In this document: positions 25,055 to 36,095 of the stretch, piece by piece | How positions within the stretch are numbered: the stretch's first letter is position 1 | How the letters are laid out: every line of letters begins with the position of its first letter | Position numbers and translations under genes: made by a program | Source of the DNA: Hirudo medicinalis | Lineage: Eukaryota > Annelida > Clitellata > Hirudinida > Hirudinidae | DNA: 64,000 nucleotides | Direction of reading: 5' to 3' | Assembly: GCA_011800805.1 (NCBI GenBank) | Contig: MPNW01000152.1 | Span: forward strand, 160,993 to 224,992 | The notes under the pieces: model-generated | Databases searched by the model: none | The model's input: only the letters and a program-made list of their open reading frames with translations | What the model was told of the DNA's origin: nothing

Positions 25055-26900
25055 CTAGCAAATGATTTCCTTTTTTTGTTTAACCACTGGCGAAGATTTG
25101 TTGTACAAGTGTTGTAACATATATGTGGAGCCTTTTTTCTTGTCCTGATCTCCAATTTTGCATCCTAAATAAAAGTGATAGGCCTCAGACAGTTCTTTGA
25201 CGAAGTGTTTTGTCTGTCTATTGGAAAGGCCTATCGCTCTGAGAAAGGCTTTCGTAGACCTGCCTACAAGTCCTCTAGCACCGACTTCGATGGCAAAAAG
25301 ATGGACACCATACTCTCTTGCCTCGAGATCCATTCTGAGATCCAAGTACAGGTCGCTCTTCAAAGCATTGCTAAGGTCCATCCTATCTTCCCATGGGACC
25401 GTCAATTCAACCAGGATGAAGGAGTCCGTCGCTGTTGACGCCAACACTAAGTCTGGCTGCTTGCCGCTCCCTTGCAGCACCTTGTGGCAGTGCCTTTCTC
25501 CTTGCAGGTCTGCTATGACTTCCCAATCTTTGGCCTTGGAAAGCAAGTCCCTTCTTTGGTTCTCGTTCTTTCCTTGCGGTGTTGTAAGCCATCCCTTAAG
25601 AAGTATATTCTTCTAGCTGGCGCAGTTTCACTGGCATTTGCCTGGGAGCATGCCGTCTTTGTCGTCTCGAGCACGATCTGCAAGACTTGATTGTGTCGCC
25701 ATGTGTAGCGCCCACGGGCAAGGGCGTACGTGCATAACGAGAGCATGTGTCCGAGTGACTGGGAACATCCGCAAAGTTTGCAGCTGGCGACTTGGACTTC
25801 TGCAAATTGGTCCGAGAAGGGAGTACAATCATAAACCGATCTGATCATGAATGCCAAACGGAGAGGAGACATTCGCCAAATGTCTTTCCATGTGACGGAT
25901 CTTTGGAGGACCTCATCCCGTTTTGTCCATTGGCCTTGCTGGCTTTGTTGCACTGCCATAGCGATTCTTTCCGTTTCCATCTGTATTCTTCTCTCTTGAA
26001 TTATCATGGCTGTTTTGGCTGGTGCACTTGATATGGACCATCTCTCAAAGTGGTTCCTGAGCAGCAGCCTCAATCGTGCGCTCCTACAGTAGAGAGCGAT
26101 CAAAGATATTGATGGTGGCAACCCCAACCACTTCTTTGTGCATTGATTGATTTTCCTTTCCATTTCCTCCACCGACGGCAATCCCATTTCGTATATGGTG
26201 AATGGCCAGATCAGCTTCGGCAAGAGAACGAATTGCAAAAGCCAGACTTTGAATCGGCCCTGAAGAAGCGTTCTGGCAATTCCGTTCAGTCCATCCAACA
26301 TTTTGCTAACTGTGGCAGCCTCTTGATTTTTGTCACGGAGCAGCTTGTCAAAAACTCTTCCAAGGCTCTTTACCGGTTCTTCTGAGACAGTCGATATGCG
26401 CTGTCCTCCGACTGTGAAGTGCAGGTAAAGCAGCACCAACAGAGTAGATCGTTGAGCTTGTCGTGGACTCTTTGGACGATCTGCTTCCTGTTTAAGATGA
26501 TTGTGGTGTCGTCCATGAATGCTTTTATGGAAGGCATGTATACCCCTCTACCCTCCCGCGCCTCGTGAATTCCAGCTCCTACTGCATTCAGAACAATTTG
26601 CATGGCAAGTACAAAGAGCGATGGAGAAACGGCACATCCCATGCTGATCTGCAAAGGAATCCAGCCTGTGATGCATTCTTTCGTAGAAAAACGCATAACA
26701 AATCCATTGAAGTATTCTTAAAGCGCTTTAATTACTACTCTAGGAACATGGTGAGCCTCTAGCGTTTTCCAAAGGAGTTGGTGAGGCACCGACTTGAGTA
26801 GGCATTGGCTAGATCAAGCCAAACGACGTGTAAGCTGAGTTGGTTTCTTTTTGCGCTTTGAATCGCCTCCCATATCATGGTGGTATGCTCTGTACAACCG
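25055..26900 (-). pseudogene. R2-group non-LTR retrotransposon with restriction-like endonuclease
   Basis: Read on minus from 26900 to 25055. RT pieces are IWEAIQSAKRNQLSLHVVWL, DLANAY, ISMGCAVSPSLFVLAM and the catalytic box AFMDDTTIIL. A thumb follows (PKLIWPFTIYEMGLPSVEEM, KKWLGLPPSISLIALYCRSA), then a CCHC knuckle (CKLCGCSQSLGHMLSLC). Last comes a C-terminal PD-(D/E)XK endonuclease, GKQPDLVLASTATDSFILVE with LTVPWEDRMD. RT followed by CCHC and a restriction-like endonuclease defines the R2/NeSL/CRE superfamily. Two frameshifts (about 26400 and 25530) and the missing 5' end make it defective. The 3' flank at about 25050 shows no recognisable poly(A) tail. Confidence 0.82.
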
Positions 26901-26959
26901 TATATCAGTAGTGATATAAGTTATAGGTAGATAATAGAGTGATGCAGTAAGAGTAAGAT

Positions 26960-28500
26960 TTAGATTATTTAATTTTAAGATCTTTGTTAAGAACGGTGGA
27001 AGATATGCAAGATTGGAATCGAATTATGGTTATAGAGCTGATGATTGTGGAGTGGCAGAGAATTCCAGGGTTTGACGGTTCGGTTATCGAAGAACCTTGA
27101 ACCTTTTTCTTGAAGCAGACGGAGGGGATGGCCATGTGTTCGAGGCGATATGAAGTCGGGAAATTCTGCAGTGGGAATGGTGCACTGAGCGAAGTTGTGA
27201 ACTATTTTGTAGCAGAGGCATAAATCACGGATGAGGTGTCAATGTTCAAGGGTCTTGAGTCCGAGTTGCTGAAGTCTGATTCTTTACGGCAATGTTCTCA
27301 ATCCTGGAATGGCTCTTGTGAAAAATGTTTGGACACGCTCGAACTTTGTTATAAGCTCTTTGCTATGGGGGCTCCAGACTGGGGAGCAATATTCGAGGAT
27401 TGGGCGGACGTAGGTGCAATACGCTCTGTTCAGAATTTTTTGTTTCTTGGGCGGAAACATTTGAGAATAAGACGTATTCTGACAAAGGCCTTGTGAATGA
27501 TGTTGTTGCTATGGGCTTTAAAAGTGAGTTTACTGTCAATGAGGACACTGAGGTCACTGATATTGTCTATGGAGAATATAGTTCATGAGGAGATTGCGTA
27601 ATTGTTTGGTGGGACGTTGCTCCGGCCCTCTTGATGAAAGTTTGAAGGCATTTGTCTGGGGCTAATTGTAATTGCCATTTGTCACTCCATAGCACCAGCA
27701 TGTCAATAACAGTTTGTAAGGAAGAATTCTGGGGAGAAGATGATGTTGAGTAGAGCTTAATGTCATCTGTGAATAGTCTAAAATTGACAGAGTTATCTGT
27801 AATTCCATCCACGACATCATTTATGTAAATAAGGAAAGGCGTAGGGTCCAGCACACTCCCTTGAGGTATCCCACTGATCACATATGCATTGCTGGACAAT
27901 TGGTCGTTCACCTTGACGACTTGAGTTCTATTCGACAGGAACACCCTTAGCGATGAAAACAGACCGACCGAAATGCCTTAAGCCAGATGTTTTGTCAGTA
28001 ATTTTTGGTGAGACACTGAGTCAAAGGCCTTCTTAAAACCAAGGTATATGATGTCGGTGTCCTGGCGCAGTTGCATTGACAAATGACTAGTCATTAGTAT
28101 ATTCAATTAGGTTTGTGCATGTTGACCTCATATTCAGAAAGCCATATTGAAGGAGAAATTGAAAATATGGCAGAGTGGTAAGGAAAGTCCAGCAGCATAA
28201 TTTTTAAGGAGACTGTTTATAATACCATCAGGTCCAGATGAGAAAGAGGGTTTAAGATTTCGAATTGTCTGATATATGCAGACAGCAGTGAACTTGATTC
28301 TTCCAAGTCTGATGCTGGTGCGAGGAGACGTGATATGATTTAGCCATCTTCTCTTGTAAATACACTACAGAAGTAATTGTTGAAAATATTGGTTATTTCG
28401 GTTGGATTGGAAGTGAATGTACCATCCTGTCATTTAATCTCCTGTATTGGGTTGTATGTTGACAGCTTTCTGTTGACAAATCGATAGAAACGACCTGGAA
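26960..28500 (-). pseudogene. Second non-LTR retrotransposon remnant (RT palm and thumb)
   Basis: The minus-strand reading at 27944-27567 gives FLSNRTQVVKVNDQLSSNAY, ISGIPQGSVLDPTPFLIYIN and the catalytic box RLFTDDIKLYS (FTDD). After a frame change come VLIDSKLTFKAHSNNIIHKA and FVRIRLIL. GIPQGSVLGP-FADD-like RT blocks place it among jockey/CR1-group elements. It belongs to a different family from the neighbour at 25.0-26.9 kb. Upstream minus-strand sequence to about 28500 is degraded RT with stops. Confidence 0.7.
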
Positions 28501-29053
28501 TCCTAGCTGATATGAGTGGTTATAAAATTTGATTTTTAATAATTTACCATCGCCTGCACTAATTGCCGAATTACCACCAAATTAATTAAGTCTATATAGT
28601 GTTCGTATCAAATATTTTAGAAATAAAAATTTACATTTGATTGAAACTGATTATTCTCGTAAAAATAAAATTTAGAGATAAATTGTTAGCAGTATTATTG
28701 CCGGGAATCAGCAGTGTTGTTATAATTTACACTATTACCAATTTTGGCCATTTTCGAGCGGTTGCCCTTGTTCCATGATTATGTATCACTGTTATATTAC
28801 ATAATAATTTTGTTATAATAGAAAAATTATTGAAAATTATTTATGAGAATGCTATGTCCTGCTAATATTCTTCGATAAAAAATGTCTTGGATTCATATTA
28901 GAATATCTTTACGATTCAGTCGCAAACTGATTTGATTAAATTAAAAAAAACCTTGTTCTATCACAAGAAATTGTTTCGCATAGACATCACTAAGTTGCCA
29001 AGCTGAAAATAACTTAATTATCACTCTAGGAAACTAGCGGAAGGCACGTAGAA

Positions 29054-30381
29054 ATGGCTGGCGAGATCTTGATGAGTACTGAGAAAAACAGCTCTGGAAT
29101 CCCTAAAGCAGTTTTTCTTGTGCGTATATAGAAGTCATATCATTTGTTGATCATACAAGTTGAAATTTTAGTTATTATTAAAGCGTGCAAACGTCACTAA
29201 TATGTAGCTATTTTCTAGAGAGTTCTCTTGTTTCAATCTTTATTCCTTGAAATAATGAAATCTAATTTAAAGATTATTACATTTTGCCCTCAGAAGAGTT
29301 GTTGTGTCATAAATATTATGTGAGCAGATAGAGTGTTAGTCTTGAACCACTTACTTTACTGGCACAATATTTAGCAAATCGGCAAACAAGTTAGGATTTG
29401 ATTTTTTTGTGGAATTTTAGGAAGATGTGGAGGCATTTATGTCGGGCAGCGAAGGAACAACTGCAGATTCAGTTCTAAAGCTTTTGGAAGAACAGCACAA
29501 CAAATACAAGTATATGGAATACAATCTCAGCACCAAGAAAAATAGGTGCTGCATTTTCTATAACTTGATAGATCATATTTTATTATTATCTACTATTTTC
29601 TTTATCAATTGCAGGCTAAAATCTCAAATTCCTGAACTGAAGTCATCCTTAAACCTCATTAATTACCTGGAAACCATCAAGGCATGTTTTGTTTCCTCAT
29701 GATGCAAATTTAGATGGAAGAGCAATATTTCAAAACATTTTTTATTTGCTATTTATGTATATGTGTTGAGTCTCATGTTTATAAAATTGGAAACAGATTT
29801 TTGAAAAAGATTTGACTCCTAACCAAAGTTAGATTTCTTATCTTGGATGTTCATTTATATTGTGCAAAATCCATTCAGAATTCAGAAGAGCCTATGGAAA
29901 CACATTATCAATTGAATAATTCCCTCTTTGCAAAAGCCAAGATACCATCAACTGACAGAGTGTGCCTATGGCTAGGAGTGAGTATAGTTTTTCAGTCAAG
30001 GTTTTGTTGAAGGAGTCCCATTGAATAATTTTTTCTCAGGCCAATGTGATGCTTGAGTACAGTTTGGGTGAAGCCAAAGATCTTCTCTCCAAAAATCAGG
30101 ATGCAGCAATAAAAGCCTTGAATCTTGTTGATGATGATTTGTGCTTTATAAGAGACCAGACAACAACTATTGAAGTCAGTATCCTTTTTAACAAGGTCGA
30201 TTGGTAAGTACTGTGCATGTCATGCAATGCCGGATCCTCCTATAAAATTTTCGCTATCTTGTTTAGCCGAATGGTTGAATTGTTCAGTTTTTCTAAATTT
30301 CCTTAATGACTTGTATCAGACATGGCCAGAGTTTACAACTGGGATGTTAAAAGGAGGCAAAAAGGAAAACTCATTTGTTAA
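29054..30381 (+). CDS. VBP1: Prefoldin subunit 3 (VBP1)
   Basis: Six exons: 29054-29119, 29421-29545, 29615-29681, 29879-29977, 30040-30178, 30320-30381. The frame closes over 558 bases (185 aa; vertebrate VBP1 is about 197). Conserved blocks are GIPKAVFLEDVEAFM, YKYMEYNLSTKKNRLKSQIP, METHYQLNNSLFAKA, the signature DRVCLWLGANVMLEY, LCFIRDQTTTIEV and MARVYNWDVKRR. The protein is an alpha-type prefoldin subunit: long N- and C-terminal coiled coils around a central beta hairpin, part of the hexamer that hands unfolded actin and tubulin to the TRiC chaperonin in the cytosol. Intron 3 uses a GC donor (AAG|GCATGT). AATAAA lies at 30435. It converges on HSDL2, with 297 bases between stop codons. Confidence 0.95.
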
Positions 30382-30434
30382 GTAACTTTCTTGATAAGTT
30401 GGCTGGCAAATAATTGTCTTAGGTTGCTTTTTTC

Positions 30435-30440
30435 AATAAA
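30435..30440 (+). terminator. Polyadenylation signal of VBP1
   Basis: AATAAA lies 54 bases after the stop codon. Confidence 0.6.
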
Positions 30441-30678
30441 GTTAACGTTGTACCGATATGGAACAGAACTTGTGCTGGAAAACAAATCTGACTAGCTCTT
30501 GCACACAATTTTCTGATTACAATAAATATTTTGAGAAAATAAACTAAATGAGACACAATCAAACATATCAAAAATCATGTGCTTCAGGTGCATATAATGG
30601 AGCAGATAATAATTAGATTTTGGAAGTTCAACACAGTGGTTTAATATAAAATATCAGATGATTTAATATAAGATTCCA

Positions 30679-32875
30679 TCAAATTTTCAATGTCTTAAGA
30701 AAATTTTCAAGCCTCATTGCTTTAGCAAGGTCTCCTTGGACTTTGAGTCTTCCAGTCATGTAAGCAGTTGTGGGGCGCATTTCTTTTTTGAACATTTTTG
30801 AGAAATCCTCTGCACTCAGAGTTAATGTTACATCAGCCTTTGTTGGCCCAGGTGTTGGCATCTCCAACAGCTTTCCAGATCCATTTTTCAAATCCAGCAA
30901 TATTGTGCCTTGGTCTAAAAATTAGAATCAGTCAAAAATTACCTTATATGTATTTAAGTGTCTGTTGATAATGGTCATTGCTTCTGCTTAAACTGTCAAT
31001 AAACTAGAATTCAATGTGTAGCTTAGCCCTGGGTGTTACCATAGTATATGACAAACTCACTTTTCAGATCAAATAGATAAATAGCATTTATCTCTTGAAC
31101 TAGATCTTTATTTACATTAAGCCTGATGGCTTCCAAAATATCTTTCAAGCTCTCATTGAAGGGAGGAATTGAAGTCTGCAATTCATGTATTTGTTTGGTT
31201 GACCCATCAATAAAGAAATCTGCCAATAAGGTTGGATCTGGAACATGATGTGTGTTTGAGTTATGGAAGCAACATACTGAGAAGCTCCTCTTACTTTCAA
31301 CATAATTGTAATTCTCCATAGTTTTAATCCCTGCTTTATTTAGAACATCTTCGTCAATGTAGAAGTTTCCAGTGTTTGAATGGTCATCATCTGTCAAGAT
31401 GACGTAAGCCGCATCTGATACGATATCTGGCTTGCGACACTGACTCATGATATCCTTCCCACCAAGCATTTCCATGGCAGCAGTATAAATTGCTGGGTCA
31501 ATGTACTTTTATTATATGCTTTTGCTTAATTCATTTTTCAAATTATTCATGGTTAAATGCAACCTGTCTTTGGCCAGAGAGCATTTACAGAAATGGAAAA
31601 AGGTTTCAATTCTTCTGCCATTCCAAGGACACACATGGACATACCATATTTTGCCATGGTGTAAGCTGGTGGGAGAAAGAAAATATACCTCGATTTTGAA
31701 GGCATTTAAAGGTTACAGTGATTAATTTTCACCACAATGATCTTTGAACCAGTGTGATGACATATTCAGAGGTGGACTGATATTTAGTATTTTTGAAGAA
31801 TTATTCATCCCCATGTGAGGTATGCAATATTTTGAGCTGAATGAAAAACCAATTCTATAAAAGAAGATTCAAAATTGAATGCAAATACAAATAGTTATAT
31901 ATAACTTAAATAGTTAATTTAGATGCACAAATCCACATTTAAGCAAGAAACAAGTCCTGAAAAGCTATGACATAGCCAACCACAGGTAAGTTCCTCTGAC
32001 ATTGACTCCAAACATTAAATCAAACTTTTTCATATCTGTGGCACTAGTGTTGGTCAAGCTTATTGCACTGGCATTGTTTATGAGGATGTCAATGTTTCCA
32101 AATGTCTCAACAGCTCTTTTTACAGTGTCACGAACTTGATCTTCATTGCGCACATCCAATTCAAGTGGTAGACACTTACCTCCAAGTTTTTCAACTGTAG
32201 GAAATGTTTTGAATATATTGCTAAATTGAAATATAGTATTTTCAGATAATGCATACTGCATAATCAATACACATACTAAATGTGAGGCAGATCAAGATAT
32301 ATAAATTAAGTTTGCATCTGCAAAAATAAAACACTGAAATTTAATCTGGAAAAACGTTAATAGAATGGAAACAAACTCTCTTCAGCAGCTGAGTATATAG
32401 TTCCTTGGAGTTTTGGGTGGGGCTTGACAGTTTTTGCAGCAATCACAATGTTAGCTCCATCTTTTGCACATTTCTCAGCAATTGCTTTCCCTATCCCTCT
32501 GCTGGCACCGGTTACAAAAATCGTTTTTCCAGCTAATTTGCTACAAATAAAAATAGTAGTAAATCTGAGTTTGGGTCAAAATTAAATTCATGAAAATGAA
32601 TTTGTGATGCACTCCAGTAAATCACATTTATTAAACATCTAATTACTAATTTAAATACATTTTTAACAATGTAATACTATTTCTTGCCTAACTTAACTTT
32701 TTAACCTTTGCTAGCAAATTTGCAAAACTTGTAATAAGTAATCTATGATAATAATGCAGTGCTGTATTTCTAACTTAAAAAACAATTATAAGTTAATCAA
32801 AATTTAGCTTTCTTTAAATTCAAAAGAAATAATACCATTCTGAAAGCAAAAACCTCACCCGAGATTGGGAATCAT
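30679..32875 (-). CDS. HSDL2: Hydroxysteroid dehydrogenase-like protein 2
   Basis: Eight minus-strand exons: 32875-32859, 32540-32377, 32194-31984, 31836-31733, 31665-31564, 31492-31295, 31237-31061, 30914-30679. They join in frame to 402 codons plus stop (human about 418). The short-chain dehydrogenase half has the Rossmann motif TGASRGIG (residues 16-23), the NNAS motif (ILINNASAISLTNT), NISPPLN and the catalytic YTMAK. The C-terminal half is an SCP2 sterol-carrier domain (ADVTLTLSAEDFSKMF, RPTTAYMTGRLKVQGDLA). The family is NADP-linked and peroxisomal or mitochondrial, with a role in lipid handling. The chain ends TLKI, not the SKL/ARL-like peroxisomal signal of vertebrates. Exon 1 encodes only MIPNL plus two bases. 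Confidence 0.95.
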
Positions 32876-33959
32876 AACAGCGCCAGAAGTTCAAAATAGG
32901 GAACAATGTAGAAGTAAGAAACAAATTAGGCAACTTATGATGCAACCTGATATAGGCTTATTTAAAATGAGGTAAGACACCTGAAAACCTAATGTATAGA
33001 TTGGCCAATTAAATCTATATACGTCAAAAGGTTAGGAGATTACATTTGAGTTTTCATTGATCAGGTCTTTCCATAAATTTTACTAAGTGTACTTTTTCTC
33101 AATTGTTTAAAAAATCATCACGATCGATTATTTTTTTAACATTTTAAACAAATGTGCAAAGTTCGTACGCTTGATATTTAGAGCACATTTGAATCTTATA
33201 TCTGTTGGCTTTTAATGATATTTTGTCTAATTTTTTTTAAGAAGAACAAATCAAGGAAGCTCATGTTAATGAAAGATGTTTGTATCAAACTGGAAAAAAC
33301 CAAGCATCTCGAAGTATAGAAATCATCAAACGGGACAGCCAATCAGAAAGTACATGAATATTAATTATATTTTTATCAAAAGGTTAACTATAAAATTTAT
33401 CAATTAAGCATGATTTATTACAAAACATAAGTTAATTAAAATGGAAAAATTTGAGCTATATCAAAACATGTGCTGTAAATCCCATCTCTTAAAGTTTCTG
33501 TTTCTACGACTATCTTTCAATCAACAGCAGTCTGGTCATGGAGTAGCTTAAGTGTTTCATATGCGAGAAGATGTTCGGTTTAAGTGCCTCACTGCTCAAA
33601 CATTACAGGAAAAAACATCCACAAGTGGAGCAGCCTTCGTACAAAGAAAAAAGCCTCTCCGAACAAAAGTCTCCGAAAAAGCAATAAATGCAACAAATCT
33701 TTTGCTAGGAAGTAGACCCTCGAACTCCTTGAGTTAAAGATGAACATCGTGACGGCATCATTAGTACATTTTCCAAATATTGAAGATTATCTATTTAGAT
33801 GCTTTTTTTAAGCACTATAAATATTAATTATATTATCAAAACCATAAATCTACTCAGCCTATCAGGGAAAAATAAAGAAAATAAGACCATGTGTAGATTT
33901 GTTAAGAGAGAAGCTTCAAAGGAAAAGTATCGATATTACGTCTGTCGTAAGGTGACATC
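32876..33959. other. Promoter side of HSDL2 and gene-free DNA
   Basis: AT-rich. A 40-residue zinc-finger-like scrap near 33570-33690 (SASLLKHYRKKHP) was not accepted as a gene. No promoter element could be named. Confidence 0.45.
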
Positions 33960-34165
33960 AGGCATGATTTGTCCATTTCAAATTTGGAGCAACTTATTGG
34001 AGAAGTCTTCAGCTAAAGTGTCGCAGCTTGTCAGGACTCTCATGTTTTTGGTCAACTCGAGCTTGTGCACTGTTCGCCACAGTTTTGACATTTTAAAGCA
34101 TCCATTGATTTCATCGGCAGTCGAATAACTGGTAAAGTTTGACGGAAATCGCCAGCCACTAACCT
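33960..34165 (-). pseudogene. Helitron/PIF1-type helicase fragment
   Basis: On minus, one frame gives AGDFRQTLPVI. After a shift the other gives ADEINGCFKMSKLWRTVHKL, ELTKNMRVL and FSNKLLQI, followed by NGQIMPDV. GDFRQ(T/I)LPV, LW..V..L.L..NMR and the following F...LL.IG.G blocks are a PIF1-family helicase region as carried by Helitrons. The frameshift and stops mark it as dead. Confidence 0.65.
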
Positions 34166-34199
34166 TGGGGGTGCTAACTAAGAGCCTCACTTCCCCCCA

Positions 34200-36095
34200 T
34201 TTATATAGACTGCACCGCCTCGATGATCGCTCATGTTTGACGCACTAACGAATGATGCAGCGCACAAACGATCTGTACTAAGACCAAATTTGTTCCAATG
34301 CACCTGTGAATACGGTCAGCCTGAATAGACCAACAACTTAAAAACATTACATTAAAAACATCTCAACGACATTTGTTCCTGGAAGCAAATGCAGATGCTA
34401 ACTTATTGAACCCCCAATGACATCGGTGCATTCATCCATCATAACTGCGAAGTTTGTCAAGGCAACCACCCTGTCTCGTTGGTTGACCTGCGTAGCCTCT
34501 CCATTGGCTCCCAAAATACCTGTTATACTTGTTTTGGACAGGTATGGCCATTAATTTGACAATGCCATTGAAACTTGGTCAATCCATCACTGGAATTACA
34601 GGATGTTATAATCGATACCATCTGGCGCCAATGACTAGTATATAATATTTGAGTTACGAACATAAAGTATGCCCCTCTAAACAAAAGCTTCATGCATTCA
34701 GTGTCTAATATTGCAGCTTTATTAGGTACGACAATAATTTTAGTCAAAATATCTGATCCCTTGACATCCGCTGAGCAGTGACAGCAAATTTGAGTAGCTA
34801 GAAGCATGTTTTGCAGCTTTATCCGATAGTTTCGGCTTGCAGATAGTGGAAACGGTTTTGTCACCTATATTTTTTCAGTTTCACTACCTTCCAGCTCAAA
34901 CTTTTGACAAATGTCATAAACATATCCATTTGACACTTTTGCGATCCAGAAATGCTTATTGTGGGATGAGGATGACACCAGTCACTAGCTTTGACTGGTT
35001 TCAGATCAACGCCATTAGCAGTACCGCCGCCACATTTGTCATTTTTCACTTTAGAAGCACTCTCGGCAACATCTTTATCGTCCAAAGGTCGAGCCAAAAT
35101 TAAAGCTTACAGAATCCATTCGGACTTTCTTGCTCATCCACCTCATCATGAAATTTCTTTCATTCGCTTCTCTGCGTTTTGACATTTCTGCATGTCAGCA
35201 ACGCAGGTTAATTTATAAATAAAAATGACATATAATAACATATCGTAAATATAATAATTAATCCAGTATTACGACGGAAGGCGAGATTATTATCCATAAC
35301 AATTTATTTGTAAAAAAAGACCTCACAAACAACCTACAATATCAAGCTGGAGAGTAAGAGTAAACTTGAGGAGCTCGTAGTAACTTAGACAATGAGAAGC
35401 AAAGAAGAACGTCCATGCAGCAAGGACATTTATACTCTTATGATCAAAGATCAGAAGTCTGGCCTTTTATTGGATGTTGGTATTTAACATCCACTGGATT
35501 CGGTTGTTCCTGGTTGTTCCTTGACCAATTGGAAAATAAAGCATGATGCATTATATTTTAAGCTTATGTTACGTAAAATGAAATTACAAATAAAAAGGTA
35601 TTTTTAACATATCGTCGAAAACCTGACTTCCATCTCTTCATAGTTAAATTGTCAGCTGGTCTGGTAAAGCGAGTTCATAGGCGAGGACGTAATTCTGGCT
35701 TTGGCAGCCAATTTTTAGCGACATTTCGAAAGGGTTCGAGGTATGAAATCGAGCGGCTTAGATAATCTCAATCTATTATGATAATAAATCACTCCTAAAA
35801 ATACTTTGCAAACCAATTATTTGCATGGTTACTTTTTAAGCACGTAGCTGCTAGAGGTTTTGAAGCAATTCAAAAACTTAAATACTTTTCTTTTCTGAAA
35901 GATTAAAAACATTGTTAATGGCAACATGCTTTTTTAATCAAATTTTAAAATATTTTCTAGTTGTTTGTTTTTATTATACCTATTATTTTAGTTTGCTTGG
36001 CGCATTTCCCATAAATGAAACCTTCGAGTTTTGTTTTCTCGGAACGTGATTTGATTTGAATTTAAAAACCTTTATTTTGGTATCGGTTACTAAAT
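34200..36095. other. Unassigned DNA upstream of NBN, possibly more Helitron debris
   Basis: Minus-strand open segments at 34523-34864 and 34861-35097 have mixed composition and no motif I can name. They may belong to the same decayed element as the helicase fragment. The NBN promoter must lie just before 36096, but no element was recognised. Confidence 0.4.

Noticed and set aside
25197..25616. Plus-strand open frames opposite the retrotransposon
   Set aside because: Antisense shadows of the minus-strand endonuclease and knuckle region.
33552..33737. C2H2 zinc-finger-like half motif (SLLKHYRKKHP)
   Set aside because: Only half a finger; the frame closes soon and no neighbouring finger exists.
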